DNA from: Pseudanabaena sp. lw0831
Lineage (GTDB): Bacteria > Cyanobacteriota > Cyanobacteriia > Pseudanabaenales > Pseudanabaenaceae
NCBI RefSeq assembly: GCF_016584665.1
Contig: NZ_BBJB01000067.1
Span: forward strand, 1-64,000
DNA: 64,000 nucleotides
Direction: 5' to 3'
Part shown: positions 25,873 through 35,350 of the stretch, one piece after another
Layout of the letters: every line of letters begins with the position of its first letter
Numbering within the stretch: position 1 is the stretch's first letter
Translations under genes and position numbers: made by a program
Notes under the pieces: model-generated
Told to the model about the DNA's origin: nothing
The model's database searches: none
What the model saw: the letters and a program-made list of their open reading frames with translations, nothing else

Positions 25873-27921
25873 ATGCCCAATCGTCTCGCGCAATCGCAAA
25901 GTCTCTATCTCCGTAAACACGCTGATAACCCGATTGATTGGTATCCTTGGGGCGATGAAGCTTTAGAAAAAGCGAGAACTGAAAACAAGCCAATCTTTTT
26001 GTCAATTGGTTACTCTAGCTGCCATTGGTGTACGGTGATGGAGCATGAGGCTTTTTCGGACACCGTAATTGCAGACTACATGAACGATCGCTTTGTGGCG
26101 ATTAAGGTTGATCGCGAGGAGCGTCCTGACCTTGATAGCATCTATATGCAAGCCGTGCAGATCATGGGGGAAAGTGGCGGCTGGCCCCTAAATTTGTTTC
26201 TAGCTCCCGATGATTTGGTCCCATTTTATGGCGGGACATACTTCCCTATCGAGCCACGCTATGGACGACCAGGATTTTTGCGAGTACTGCAATCGATTCT
26301 AGAAATCTATCACGATCGCAATCCAGATATCCAAGATTATAAAGAGCAAATAGTTCGTAATCTGCACCAAGTTAATAAACATACGCCCGTGCCGATTATT
26401 AGCGACGAAGTATTGGCAAATGGAATTGCTAAATGCGCTGAAGTTGTCACCAATCGCGATTATGGAACTTGTTTCCCAATGATTCCCTATGCCGACTTTT
26501 TGTTAAGGGCAAGTCGCTTTGAATCTCTAAATCCTGAATCTAGTGAAACTCTTCTCAAAGATAAAGTACAACAGCGTGGTTTGTCTTTGGCTCTTGGCGG
26601 CATCTTTGACCATGTGGCGGGAGGATGGCACCGCTACACAGTTGATCCCACTTGGACAGTGCCGCACTTTGAGAAGATGCTCTACGACAATGGTTTGATC
26701 ATGGAGTATATGGCGAATCTCTGGATGTCGGGATTACAAGAACCTGCGATCGCTCGTAGTTGTGAGCTAACTGCCATATGGCTCCAACGCGAAATGCTTG
26801 CCGAAGAAGGATGCTTCTATGCTTCGCAAGATGCGGATAGTGAAGGAAGAGAAGGAAAGTTTTGGGTATGGAGCTACACGGAACTCAAAAAGAATTTTAG
26901 TGCGGCAGAACTTGACTTATTAGTTCAAGAATTTACGATTTCCGAAATTGGTAATTTTGAAGAAACTAATGTTTTGCAACGTAAAAAACGCGGTGAACTA
27001 TCACCAGAAGTTGAAGCTTGTTTAACTAAATTATTTCGCATCCGTTATGGTGAATATTCACGCCCGACCGATGCGTTTCCTGTTGCTCGTAGCCAAGCGG
27101 ATATTCGCGAAATTGATTGGGAAGGGCGCGTACCGCCTGTGACCGATACCAAGGCAATAACGGCTTGGAATGCTCTGACGATCTCAGGTTTGGCGAATGC
27201 CTATCGTGCTTTCCAAAAGCCCATTTATAAACAACTCGCGGTCAATGCGACTAAGTTCATTCTCGAAAACCAATGGATCGAAGGGCATTTACAAAGGATT
27301 AATTATGAAGGTCAAGCGGCAGTGGCGGCGCAATCAGAAGACTATGCGTTCTTAATTAAAGCTCTTCTCGATTTGCATCAAGCCATTCCTGAGGAGGCAA
27401 ATTTTTATTTGCAACAAGCGATCGCCATCCAAGCTGAATTTGATCGTGATTTCTGGGATGCTTTATCGGGTGGCTATTTCAACACTACTAGCGAATCCAG
27501 CCAGCATTTGCTGTTGCGTGAGCGTAACTATCAAGACAATGCTACGCCTTCACCCAATGGAATCGCGATCGCGAATCTGGTCCGCATTGCTAGCCTGACG
27601 GAAAAATTAGAGTATCTTGATCGCGCAGAATTAGCTCTCAAACGCTTTGGTCATGTGATTACGAATAGTCCCGTGGCTTGTCCTAGCCTATTAGTTGCCT
27701 TTGACTGGTTCCGCAATCACACCCTTGTCCGTACTCTTCCTACTCAATATGAATGTCTCAACCGCCAATATCTGCCTGCGGTGATGTTACGCATTGATAA
27801 ACATTTACCGAATCCTGATGCGATCGCGATCGTTTGTCAGGGGTTTGCTTGTCTGGAGCCTGCCATGAGTATAGAAATATGCGATCGGCAGCTATTGCGA
27901 AGTACAACTAGAGTTAAATAA
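25873..27921 (+). CDS. Thioredoxin-domain protein of the DUF255/YyaL (SSP411) family
   Basis: The 682 residues contain an N-terminal thioredoxin-like DUF255 domain: the family start [18 protein letters not shown], then [18 protein letters not shown] with the C-x-x-C pair, and GGWPLNLFL. An (alpha/alpha)6 barrel of the N-acylglucosamine-epimerase type follows to the C-terminus ([12 protein letters not shown] and DNATPSPNG are typical). It is full length for the family. It is cytoplasmic by prediction; enzymatic role is unknown. ATG 25873 gives the conserved N-terminus. Confidence 0.92.
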   Translation: MPNRLAQSQSLYLRKHADNPIDWYPWGDEALEKARTENKPIFLSIGYSSCHWCTVMEHEAFSDTVIADYMNDRFVAIKVDREERPDLDSIYMQAVQIMGESGGWPLNLFLAPDDLVPFYGGTYFPIEPRYGRPGFLRVLQSILEIYHDRNPDIQDYKEQIVRNLHQVNKHTPVPIISDEVLANGIAKCAEVVTNRDYGTCFPMIPYADFLLRASRFESLNPESSETLLKDKVQQRGLSLALGGIFDHVAGGWHRYTVDPTWTVPHFEKMLYDNGLIMEYMANLWMSGLQEPAIARSCELTAIWLQREMLAEEGCFYASQDADSEGREGKFWVWSYTELKKNFSAAELDLLVQEFTISEIGNFEETNVLQRKKRGELSPEVEACLTKLFRIRYGEYSRPTDAFPVARSQADIREIDWEGRVPPVTDTKAITAWNALTISGLANAYRAFQKPIYKQLAVNATKFILENQWIEGHLQRINYEGQAAVAAQSEDYAFLIKALLDLHQAIPEEANFYLQQAIAIQAEFDRDFWDALSGGYFNTTSESSQHLLLRERNYQDNATPSPNGIAIANLVRIASLTEKLEYLDRAELALKRFGHVITNSPVACPSLLVAFDWFRNHTLVRTLPTQYECLNRQYLPAVMLRIDKHLPNPDAIAIVCQGFACLEPAMSIEICDRQLLRSTTRVK

Positions 27922-27954
27922 AAAAGAAGCGACTCAATGAGTCGCTTCTTTTTT
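27920..27954. terminator. Bidirectional terminator between convergent genes
   Basis: A 17-bp stem (AAAAAAGAAGCGACTCA) with perfect complement, overlapping the last bases of both convergent stop codons. A-rich and T-rich outer arms give a U-tract on either strand. Confidence 0.9.
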
Positions 27955-29350
27955 ATGCTTGTTTGTTGAACAATTCTTCACTGGTTGGTGGCTCGTCAGT
28001 CGTGCCAAAGGCTATCCGCAGAAAAGGCGGTGCAAGAAATGTGGTCATAATCACCATGATGATGATTGCGACTTCTAGCGGCTTGTCGATCGCGCCACTA
28101 GCCGTGCCAATACCCGCAAATACAAGACCAACTTCACCACGAGGAATCATGCCCACACCGATCGCTAAGCGATTGATATTTGGGATACCAAATACGACCC
28201 AACCTGTGATTACTTTGCCTGCGATCGCTACTGCAAGCATAAATACAGCGATTAATAAGCCGCTACGATTTTCAGGAATCATCGGATTCAGTACCGTCAA
28301 ATCGGCTCTAGCCCCAACGGTCACAAAGAAAACTGGGACTAATAAATCTGCAACAGGTTTAATCAATTCATCTAACTCTTTGCGAGCGTCAGTTTCATCA
28401 AGTACTAATCCTGCGGCGAATGCTCCTAAGATTGCTTCTAAATGGATCGCATTGCCGATAAATGCCATCACATAGGCAAAGATAAAAGCGGGAATGACAA
28501 TATTGCCGCGAGTTTGGATCTTATCTACTAATGCAACGAAAGTTTTGTTAAAGAATCCACCTAAGAGAATTGAACCAAACAGGAAGGCGATCGCGCTAAC
28601 TAATAGAATTGCGACGTTGGTAATATCAACTTCACCTGTTTTCGCCAAACTCGCTACCACAGCCAAAACGATGATTCCTAATACATCATCAATGACGGCT
28701 GCACCAACGATGATTTGTCCTTCCTTGGATTTGAGCTGACCAATTTCTGCCAAGACCTTAGAGGTAATACCGATACTGGTGGCGGTGAGAGCGGCTCCTG
28801 CAAAAATTGCAGGAATCGCGGCTACATGGAAAAAGTACATTAATCCGAGTGTACCAACCGCAAAGGGAGCAGTTACACCGATAAAGGCAACTACAAAAGC
28901 TTGGATGCCGACTTCTTTGAGTTGACGCAAGTCTGACTCTAATCCAATCTCAAAGAGAAGGACAATTACACCCAACTCAGCTATTACCGAAATCACTTCA
29001 CTTTGGGTTGCAAATATGCTGTTAACGCCTTCGGGTGATAGGTTATTGAGCAACTGCAAGCCCGACATGATCAAAGAGTCCGATGCCGCAAAACCACCTT
29101 CTGGAAAAATGACTAAGCGCAATGCGGATACACCGATAATCACACCAGCAACTAATTCTCCTAAAACAGGCGGTAGGTCTAGTCGTTTAGCAATTTCACT
29201 ACCGACTTTACTGGCGATGTAAATAATAATGAGGGTGAGCAATACCCCTGACAGAATAACTGGCGCATTTTCTGACTCAGCGGTAGCAAGTAGAGGTTGC
29301 GGTATCTGAAATCCAGATAGGTAATTGGCGATCGCATTGGTCGAAAACAT
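27953..29350 (-). CDS. CPA2-family cation:proton antiporter (NhaS3/NapA-like)
   Basis: It exchanges Na+ or K+ for H+ across a membrane. From Met at 29350 the protein has 465 residues and about 12 hydrophobic helices, with LPPVLGELVAGVIIGVSALRL at the start, a GAAVIDDVLGIIVLA segment carrying the CPA2 double aspartate, and a Na+/H+_Exchanger core throughout. It resembles cyanobacterial NhaS3, a thylakoid antiporter. I reject a 19-residue longer start because it reads through GC-poor leader sequence not seen in the family. It converges with the thioredoxin-domain gene over a shared terminator. Confidence 0.88.
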   Translation of the reverse strand: MFSTNAIANYLSGFQIPQPLLATAESENAPVILSGVLLTLIIIYIASKVGSEIAKRLDLPPVLGELVAGVIIGVSALRLVIFPEGGFAASDSLIMSGLQLLNNLSPEGVNSIFATQSEVISVIAELGVIVLLFEIGLESDLRQLKEVGIQAFVVAFIGVTAPFAVGTLGLMYFFHVAAIPAIFAGAALTATSIGITSKVLAEIGQLKSKEGQIIVGAAVIDDVLGIIVLAVVASLAKTGEVDITNVAILLVSAIAFLFGSILLGGFFNKTFVALVDKIQTRGNIVIPAFIFAYVMAFIGNAIHLEAILGAFAAGLVLDETDARKELDELIKPVADLLVPVFFVTVGARADLTVLNPMIPENRSGLLIAVFMLAVAIAGKVITGWVVFGIPNINRLAIGVGMIPRGEVGLVFAGIGTASGAIDKPLEVAIIIMVIMTTFLAPPFLRIAFGTTDEPPTSEELFNKQA

Positions 29351-29422
29351 CGGCTGGTTCTTAATATGGGGATATTCAAAGTTATAACGCAAAGCGCTAT
29401 AACACAAACGTTATGAGCGAAT

Positions 29423-29477
29423 AAAAACCAAAAAAGCAAATTGCTCGCTACGCGAGCAATTTGCTTTTTTGGTTTTT
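29423..29477. repeat. Perfect inverted repeat, 26-bp arms around TAC
   Basis: Fully paired arms (AAAAACCAAAAAAGCAAATT and onward) followed by TTTTTTGGTTTTT. On the minus strand it lies between the binding-protein gene and the antiporter gene and could also act as the terminator of the former. Confidence 0.88.
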
Positions 29478-29489
29478 TGGTTTTTAATA

Positions 29490-30413
29490 CTAAACTTTGG
29501 CGCTAACGATCGCTTGCAGTTGCGTACAAGCTTTAGCGATCGCATCAAGACTGCCAGGGTTAACTAAACCGTAGTAACCAAGTGTATAGACGCGATCTCC
29601 CTTGACAGCATCGAGCTTATTCCAGAAGGGGGCTTCCTTGAGCTTATTGATTGCACCATCCCCAAAATCAACCAAAATCAACACTTTGGGATTTGTCTCC
29701 AAGACTTTCTCTGCAGAAAGGGTGATATAGCCTTTTTGAGGGCTTTGACCCTGAAGTTCAGCCGCCGCATTTTCAATTTGGAACTTAGTCAGCAAATCTC
29801 CTGCCCAACTATTTTTATTCGGCGCAAGGATTGGTTGAGAACTTACTAAAACGAGCGTTGATTCTGGTTTAGTGGCTTTAGTCGAGATGAGAGTTTCATA
29901 GGACTTAATTAGGGCTGTGGGATCGGCTTGGATTTCGGTAGCGATCGCAGTGGTTAATTCCTCTAATGATTGCCAACTGGTAATGCTAGAGGTCATCGTC
30001 CGAATGCCTAGCTCCTTCAATTTGGCGAGAACCTGATCATGAAAACCCGTTGCGCCGATTACCAAATCAGGCTTGAGGGCAATGATTTTCTCTAAATTCG
30101 GCGGCGTTTGTCCTTCGCTAACTTGGGGCAGTTTAGACATTTCGGTATTCTCTCTCAGCAAGCGACTGCCTGGGATACCCACTAATTTAGTTTTATCTAA
30201 GCGATAGATAATGTCTGCTGAAAGTGAAGTCAAAGCGACTACCTTAGAAGTATTGGCTGGTTTAACTTCGGTAGCCTTAGCCTGTAAAGTATTTACAACG
30301 AGAGGAGATTGAGAAGGAACTGTGGGAGTACAGGAAACAGTAAATATAGCGACTATAAGGATAATCACCCAATTTCTTAGCGATCGCATGAATTGAAATA
30401 CTTGATAAATCAT
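29490..30413 (-). CDS. Periplasmic iron-siderophore or cobalamin-type binding lipoprotein
   Basis: The 307 residues are a class III (helical-backbone) solute-binding protein (FecB/BtuF type): lipoprotein signal with lipobox TVSC near residue 28, then KVVALTSLSADIIYRLDKTKLVGIPG, LEKIIALKPDLVIG and a C-terminal KVLILVDFGDGAI. Met9 (30389) is an equally good start. It would deliver a chelate to a permease; the only matching permease and ATPase in the window are at 34.5-36.4 kb. It is 1.4 kb from the TonB receptor gene, on the same strand, separated by two other genes. Ligand is not decidable from sequence. Confidence 0.85.
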   Translation of the reverse strand: MIYQVFQFMRSLRNWVIILIVAIFTVSCTPTVPSQSPLVVNTLQAKATEVKPANTSKVVALTSLSADIIYRLDKTKLVGIPGSRLLRENTEMSKLPQVSEGQTPPNLEKIIALKPDLVIGATGFHDQVLAKLKELGIRTMTSSITSWQSLEELTTAIATEIQADPTALIKSYETLISTKATKPESTLVLVSSQPILAPNKNSWAGDLLTKFQIENAAAELQGQSPQKGYITLSAEKVLETNPKVLILVDFGDGAINKLKEAPFWNKLDAVKGDRVYTLGYYGLVNPGSLDAIAKACTQLQAIVSAKV

Positions 30414-30457
30414 CTTTGCTTAATATAAGGGTTATTACAGCGCTTTGCGCTTAAGTG

Positions 30458-30516
30458 CGAACCAATAATTTTTTAAAAGTGTTGCAAAGCAACACTTTTA
30501 AAAAATTATTGGTTCG
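30458..30516. repeat. Perfect inverted repeat, 28-bp arms around AAA
   Basis: A member of the GTGTTG/CAACAC subgroup with outer arms CGAACCAATAA. A small hairpin AGCGC-TTT-GCGCT at 30439-30451 precedes it. The same order (GCGCTTTGCGC, then CAATAA, then palindrome) recurs at 25570 and 45165. Confidence 0.9.
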
Positions 30517-30521
30517 TTTAA

Positions 30522-31025
30522 TCAGCAATTGCTACAACTTAGGACATTTGAGATCGCTTGTTTTTGTTCTGCATCATAGCCCCACTTTTGAAAGAAATCG
30601 GCGTATTCGCCGTCGTTTGAGATGGCTGAGTTCAACATTTGGGCAGAAATTGTACGAACTTCAGGCAGATCGACTTTTTTAATTAACATCGCGGTGCGTT
30701 TAGCCACGAGTTCGGAATCATGGGCTTGTTCGGTTTTGCCATTGCGTTGATGAGTGAGTGCCATGGCAGTTGACATGGCAAGATTTTTCACCAGCAATTC
30801 CGCGATCGCAATGGGTTCAGCTTGCAAGGCTTGAATAATTGCAGGACTAGGGTTATCGGCTAATTCCCATGTACCCGTCAAAAAGCTTACAAAAAATCCT
30901 CTCGCTCCATTTGAGGTTTTAACAAGTGCTTCAACTTCTGATTTTAGTTGTGAGGCTTCTAAATCTTTTTGTACTCGTAAAGTCTCGGTGTAGGCGATCG
31001 CGGCTTCAAAGGTCATATTTTCCAT
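30522..31025 (-). CDS. Conserved-looking protein of unknown function
   Basis: I do not recognise a family. The 167 residues are mostly helical, soluble, with no signal peptide or membrane segment, starting MENMTFEAAIAYTETLRVQK (a second Met at position 4 is equally likely). It ends with LSCSNC, a cysteine pair close to the C-terminus. A GARGFFVSFLTG segment and TMALTHQRN-like AMALTHQRNGK are distinctive. Codon use and HIP1 sites match the neighbours. It lies between the binding-protein gene and a repeat-filled gap, so it is likely transcribed alone. Confidence 0.7.
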   Translation of the reverse strand: MENMTFEAAIAYTETLRVQKDLEASQLKSEVEALVKTSNGARGFFVSFLTGTWELADNPSPAIIQALQAEPIAIAELLVKNLAMSTAMALTHQRNGKTEQAHDSELVAKRTAMLIKKVDLPEVRTISAQMLNSAISNDGEYADFFQKWGYDAEQKQAISNVLSCSNC

Positions 31026-31060
31026 AGGTTTATCACTTTCAATTTTCTCTATAAATTACC

Positions 31061-31226
31061 TAACTCACCTTACGCAGATAGAAAATCTGCCCTCATCCCC
31101 CAACCCCTTCTCCCAATGTGGGAGAAGGGGAGCAAGAGGCGGTTTTCAGTTTTTCTTTCCCCCTCTCCCAAAAAGGGAGAAGGGCTAGGGGTGAGGGTCT
31201 TTGAAAATTCTGCGTAACATGAGTTA
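31061..31226. repeat. Family-C interspersed element (CCCTCACCCC type)
   Basis: Terminal inverted repeats TAACTCACCTTACGCAGA and TGCGTAACATGAGTTA enclose two C-rich/G-rich inverted parts (CCCTCATCCCCC..., CTAGGGGTGAGGG). A second copy is at 39535-39690 and an end-less core at 48016-48092. It is followed within 7 bp by the family-A element, so the whole 31026-31326 gap is repeat. Confidence 0.85.
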
Positions 31227-31232
31227 CTTAAT

Positions 31233-31337
31233 TAAGTACCTCGGCATAATTAAAACCCCAGAGCTAAAAACTGTACCGCCCGCGCAGCGGGCGGTACAGT
31301 TTTTAGGATTTTATATTTAATTGTGCTTAGCTACTTA
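31233..31337. repeat. Family-A MITE-like element, complete (105 bp)
   Basis: Imperfect terminal inverted repeats TAAGTACCTCGGCATAATT and AATTGTGCTTAGCTACTTA enclose a perfect palindrome at 31266-31304 (18-bp arms around GCA). The right end overlaps the 3' end of the VOC gene and supplies its last two codons and stop. Confidence 0.85.
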
Positions 31338-31680
31338 TCGTTGGTTGCAATAAGCTGAGCAAATGTCCTTCGGGGCTGCGAACAGCGGCAACCTTCCCAA
31401 AGAAAGGTTCGCGAATGCGCCCTTCTAGCTTGCCACCGAGAGCTTCTAAAGTTGCGATCGCTTCTGGCAGATCATCGACATGAAAACTGAGGATAGGCGA
31501 TCCACCAGTTTGAGGATCTGTTTCTACACCATGGATAATGAGCTTTGTGCCATTTGCATCAAGTTCTGCCATGTTGGGACTCAATTTAGTGATTTCCAAA
31601 CCTAACCCTGAACTGTAGAACTGTGCGGCGGCAGGAACGTCTCTTACCATCAGCATGATATGTCGAAATTGTACGGTCAT
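31327..31680 (-). CDS. VOC (glyoxalase/dioxygenase-fold) family protein
   Basis: The 117 residues fit one VOC domain: FRHIMLMVRDVPAAAQFYSSGLGLEI at the start, SPILSFHVDDLPEAIATLEALGG in the middle and VAAVRSPEGHLLSLLQP at the end. Candidate metal ligands are His8, His75-type FHVDD and Glu in PEGH. Activity is unknown. The last codons (SS and TAA) come from the terminal repeat of the family-A element, so the original C-terminus was altered by that insertion. Confidence 0.85.
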   Translation of the reverse strand: MTVQFRHIMLMVRDVPAAAQFYSSGLGLEITKLSPNMAELDANGTKLIIHGVETDPQTGGSPILSFHVDDLPEAIATLEALGGKLEGRIREPFFGKVAAVRSPEGHLLSLLQPTISS

Positions 31681-31726
31681 TTTGAGATTCTCCTAATTGA
31701 TATAAAAAGTGGTGTTTGCGCCGTTT

Positions 31727-31769
31727 ATTCCAATCCTCAAAATGGCATTGCCATTTTGAGGATTGGAAT
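31727..31769. repeat. Perfect inverted repeat, 21-bp arms, 1-nt centre
   Basis: It lies between the VOC gene and the TonB receptor gene, 5 bp after the receptor stop on the minus strand. It may stop transcription, but it has no T-tract next to the stem. Confidence 0.88.
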
Positions 31770-31773
31770 ACTT

Positions 31774-34440
31774 TTAAAAAACAAAGGTCAATCCAGCCCT
31801 AAGACTAATTCCTGTTTGAGCAAATCTAGCAAGATCTGTTGGGGCAGGAGCCGTAATCAGAGGGCGCACATCGGAATAAAGGAAATATTGGCTATTAAAT
31901 AGATTGAAAATTCCCATATTCAGAGTTAGCTGCGGAGTGATTTTGTAGAATCCAGTCAAGTCAACGACCGTATAGCCTTGCGGTGTGTAGGCATTGGCTG
32001 GTCGGTTGCTGGCAAGTCTGGGTTGACCTGCAAAAGTGGCGATCAGGTCGGCTCCCCAAATACTCTGAGGAGCACGATAGCGTAAGCCTGTCACCAACTT
32101 AATTGGATCGACGGTTTCCAAAGGTTGATTGGTAGTTTGATTTTCACCAACCGTTAGCCCTAGAGCTGCAATCAGGCTGAATCCGTCATTGGCAGGATCA
32201 AAGCGATACTCACTACCCAATTCAATCCCATAAGTACTTGCCTTCGCTACATTCTGAGTTTGGAATAGATTTACGTTGGGAATACCGTTAACTGTAGCAA
32301 ATCCTACACTTGCAAAGGATTCAATGAAGTTACTATAACTGTTGTAAAAACCTGTGAGATTGAAGTTGAACTGAGGATAATTAGCTCTAACTCCAATCTC
32401 AAAAGTATCACTGGTTTCAGGTTTCAGGTTTGGATTCGACAGGGTTTGGTAACGGAAAGTGGGGCTGGTGAGGTTGGTGAAGCCAGAATTGATTTCACTA
32501 TATAAGGGTGTGCGAAACCCCTTGGCATATCTCCCTGTCAATGTCCATTCGGGCGAGGTTTGCCAGACAAAACCAAGGCTGGGTGAAATTGCCGAGTCAT
32601 TAAAGTCCGCTGCCGAAGCACTAGGGGAATTTCGCAGATAGATTTCGTCGATTTTAGTCTTGAGTTGATAGGAATCGAATCTTAGCCCTGCAATCAATGT
32701 GAAGGTGTCACTAAAATCAATTGCATTTTGGACATAGACACCTAAACGGAAGGTGTCAGAATCGGGAAAGTCCTTGACAGGAAAATTATCCGCGCCAACC
32801 ACATTAGTAGTGAGAATATTTGCTCCTGTTGCATTAAAGCGGTTTTCAGTACCGTTACGAACGCGCTCATTACGAGTACTAGAAATGTCAATCCCATAGG
32901 TCAGAGTATTGAGGATCTCATCAATTTTAAAACGACTTTGAAATTCTAATTCGCCGCCAAGAAGGCGATCGCTAAAGGTATTGGTGAGATTACGAAGGCG
33001 ACGGCGATCGACACCTGCACCAGTTCTTACAAAATCTTGAGTGCGAATTTCTTCAACATTGGAGTTTTGATAGTAGATCTGAGCTTTGGCGGCAGTCAAA
33101 AAGCTGGTGCTATTGGGATCGTTGAAATCATAGGAGATACTAAAGCGATCGCGGGAAACATTATTATCTAAAGCCTCGTCCTGCCCCCGAAATCCTGTTG
33201 GTGATTGCAATCCTGCCACAGTAATTGGCGCAACTTTAAAGTTATCGCGATTACGGAAGATTTCCGCAGCGAAACCAATTTTGCTAGTTGCATCGATGCG
33301 ATAAACTAATTTACCGAGCCAGTTGTTACGAGCATTACTGCGGCTATCAACAAACTCGTTGCCTGTAGGAACCCTTACTTCGGCTCCATCTCGGCGAGTG
33401 TAACCGAGTAAGCCTTCAAAATTACCGTCACGGAATGCGATCGCAGCGGTATTTGTAAAACTGCGATCGCTAGTTTCCACATTAGTGGAGAGACTAGTTA
33501 CCACTGATTGATCTGGACGCTTTTTGAGTAAATCTTCGGGATCTATAGTACGAAAGCTGACCACGCCGCCCAAAGCGTCACTTCCATAAAGAGCAGAGGC
33601 TGGTCCCCGAACTACTTCAACCCGTTGCAAGCTTTCAATATCGACGTAATCGCGCCCAAGGGAAGATGTTCCAAAAGAGAACTGGGTGGGAAGTCGAATC
33701 CCGTCATTGAGAATCAAAACACGGTTGCCGCCTAAACCGCGAATATTGATATCTTGCAATCCATAGCGGCGATTATTCCCAACCGAAATATTTGGCTCGT
33801 AACGGAAGACATCGCGCAAATCCTGAGATAGGTTTTGATCGATTTTGTCGGCATCAATTACCGCGATCGAACCAGGGGTTAGTCTTGTTGGTCTAGCAGT
33901 TCTTGTACCTGTGACCGTAATTTCTTCTTCAGGTTCATCATCGCGATTAAGGCTAAAAGGCTGTCCTTGAGTTTTCAACGAAACTTCTTGGGTGGGTGGC
34001 TTGCCATTACCAAACACATTGACCCGCAAGGTACTCACATCAAGTTGAGTAATGTTGATTTTGCTGATTTCAGCAGTTGGATTGGCGGTACTAAATTCCT
34101 GCATATCAGGGATCGCTAGTACCGCATTGGGAATATCAGCAACAAGATTATTGCCTTCAATCCGAAACTTGGAAGTGTCAATTTGTAGCGATCGCCCCTC
34201 TAAGGCTTCCAAAATAATCTCTAGCTTTGAATTACTAGAATTGATTTGAACCCTAGTAACTTGAACAGGAGATGCTTGGGCGATTTTTAGGTCAAGGGGC
34301 TTCAGCCCCTTGACTTTAGTAGGACGTTCTAAATTATGAGGAATATTTTCAGCGATCGCTAATTCTGCAAATAATAGCGATATGGAAATGCTAAGCAATA
34401 AAAATGCAGCATTCTTGAACAGAATGGGATGAAATTTCAT
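31774..34440 (-). CDS. TonB-dependent outer-membrane receptor with N-terminal AMIN domain
   Basis: It takes up a metal chelate (siderophore or B12 type) across the outer membrane with TonB energy. The 888 residues carry a signal peptide (to about 30) and an AMIN domain (about 55-155), as is frequent in cyanobacterial siderophore receptors. A TonB-box-like EEITVTGTR follows at about 172-181, then a plug domain (DLRDVFRYEPNISV to RVEVVRGPASALYGSDALGG) and a 22-strand barrel ending in TFVF. Downstream of a BtuC/BtuD-like permease and ATPase on the same strand, it probably forms one uptake locus with them. Iron starvation control is inferred from nearby isiA and isiB. Confidence 0.92.
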   Translation of the reverse strand: MKFHPILFKNAAFLLLSISISLLFAELAIAENIPHNLERPTKVKGLKPLDLKIAQASPVQVTRVQINSSNSKLEIILEALEGRSLQIDTSKFRIEGNNLVADIPNAVLAIPDMQEFSTANPTAEISKINITQLDVSTLRVNVFGNGKPPTQEVSLKTQGQPFSLNRDDEPEEEITVTGTRTARPTRLTPGSIAVIDADKIDQNLSQDLRDVFRYEPNISVGNNRRYGLQDINIRGLGGNRVLILNDGIRLPTQFSFGTSSLGRDYVDIESLQRVEVVRGPASALYGSDALGGVVSFRTIDPEDLLKKRPDQSVVTSLSTNVETSDRSFTNTAAIAFRDGNFEGLLGYTRRDGAEVRVPTGNEFVDSRSNARNNWLGKLVYRIDATSKIGFAAEIFRNRDNFKVAPITVAGLQSPTGFRGQDEALDNNVSRDRFSISYDFNDPNSTSFLTAAKAQIYYQNSNVEEIRTQDFVRTGAGVDRRRLRNLTNTFSDRLLGGELEFQSRFKIDEILNTLTYGIDISSTRNERVRNGTENRFNATGANILTTNVVGADNFPVKDFPDSDTFRLGVYVQNAIDFSDTFTLIAGLRFDSYQLKTKIDEIYLRNSPSASAADFNDSAISPSLGFVWQTSPEWTLTGRYAKGFRTPLYSEINSGFTNLTSPTFRYQTLSNPNLKPETSDTFEIGVRANYPQFNFNLTGFYNSYSNFIESFASVGFATVNGIPNVNLFQTQNVAKASTYGIELGSEYRFDPANDGFSLIAALGLTVGENQTTNQPLETVDPIKLVTGLRYRAPQSIWGADLIATFAGQPRLASNRPANAYTPQGYTVVDLTGFYKITPQLTLNMGIFNLFNSQYFLYSDVRPLITAPAPTDLARFAQTGISLRAGLTFVF

Positions 34441-34499
34441 ATGATGTTGATGTCGATTTGATGTCGATAATTTGAGGGCAAGTTGGCGCTTGCCTTTTT

Positions 34500-35348
34500 T
34501 TAGAGTTCTGCTCCGCTAGCCGTAGGATCTCGACTCCTAACTAAAGTATGTGACGGTGACAGCAAGCAAATCTGTAACCCCACAGGGGTAATGATTGTCA
34601 TTGCTTCCACATCAAAAACTTGACGTAGATTTTCAGGCGTGATCGCTTGATCGGGAGTACCGATCGCGACAATTTCTCCGTTCTTCAGCATGGCAATGCG
34701 ATCGCTATAACGCACCGCCAAATTAATATCATGCAGCACCGTAATAATCGACAATTGACGCTCGTGATTGAGCGTTTTCAAAAGTTCCAATAGCTCTAAC
34801 TGATGATGCAAATCCAAAAATGTAGTCGGTTCATCGAGCAATAGAACTTGTGGATCTTGAGCTAAGGTCAAAGCTAAAAAAGCCCTTTGCCTCTCACCAC
34901 CCGAAAGCTGCTCTACAGGGCGATCGCTAAATTCAGTTAACTGGGTTTGCGCGATCGCAATGTCTACCTTTTCGCGATCTTCTAAACTCAGATCCCATTG
35001 CCACCAAGGTTGATGAGGAGTGCGTCCGAGGCTCACCAGTTGTCGCACAGTTAACCCCGCAGGAACAACTTGCTGCTGGGGCAAAATCGCCAACTGCCGC
35101 GCTACCGCCTGTGCAGATTGTTGATGAATCGCTTTGCCATCAAGTAGAACTGTGCCAGTTTGAGGCGTAAGGATACGGCTAAATAATCGTAATAAAGTTG
35201 ATTTGCCTGAACCGTTCGCACCGACTAGGCTTAGCCATTCTCCTTTATGCAAAGATAGCGACACATCCTTGACGATCGCCTGTTTGCTATAGCCACCAAA
35301 GAGATGTTTTGATTCTAACAATGCATCAGAAAGATCATAATTATCCAT
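34500..35348 (-). CDS. Fe3+-siderophore/B12-type ABC transporter ATP-binding protein
   Basis: The 282-residue ATPase drives chelate import through the permease encoded just upstream. Walker A GANGSGKST, Q-loop ILPQQQ, signature LSGGERQ, Walker B VLLLDEP and H-loop TVLHD are all present. I place the start at Met 35348, 2 bp after the permease stop; a longer open frame overlapping the permease gene reads shadow sequence and is rejected. This spacing means tight operon coupling. Confidence 0.93.
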   Translation of the reverse strand: MDNYDLSDALLESKHLFGGYSKQAIVKDVSLSLHKGEWLSLVGANGSGKSTLLRLFSRILTPQTGTVLLDGKAIHQQSAQAVARQLAILPQQQVVPAGLTVRQLVSLGRTPHQPWWQWDLSLEDREKVDIAIAQTQLTEFSDRPVEQLSGGERQRAFLALTLAQDPQVLLLDEPTTFLDLHHQLELLELLKTLNHERQLSIITVLHDINLAVRYSDRIAMLKNGEIVAIGTPDQAITPENLRQVFDVEAMTIITPVGLQICLLSPSHTLVRSRDPTASGAEL

Positions 35349-35350
35349 TT

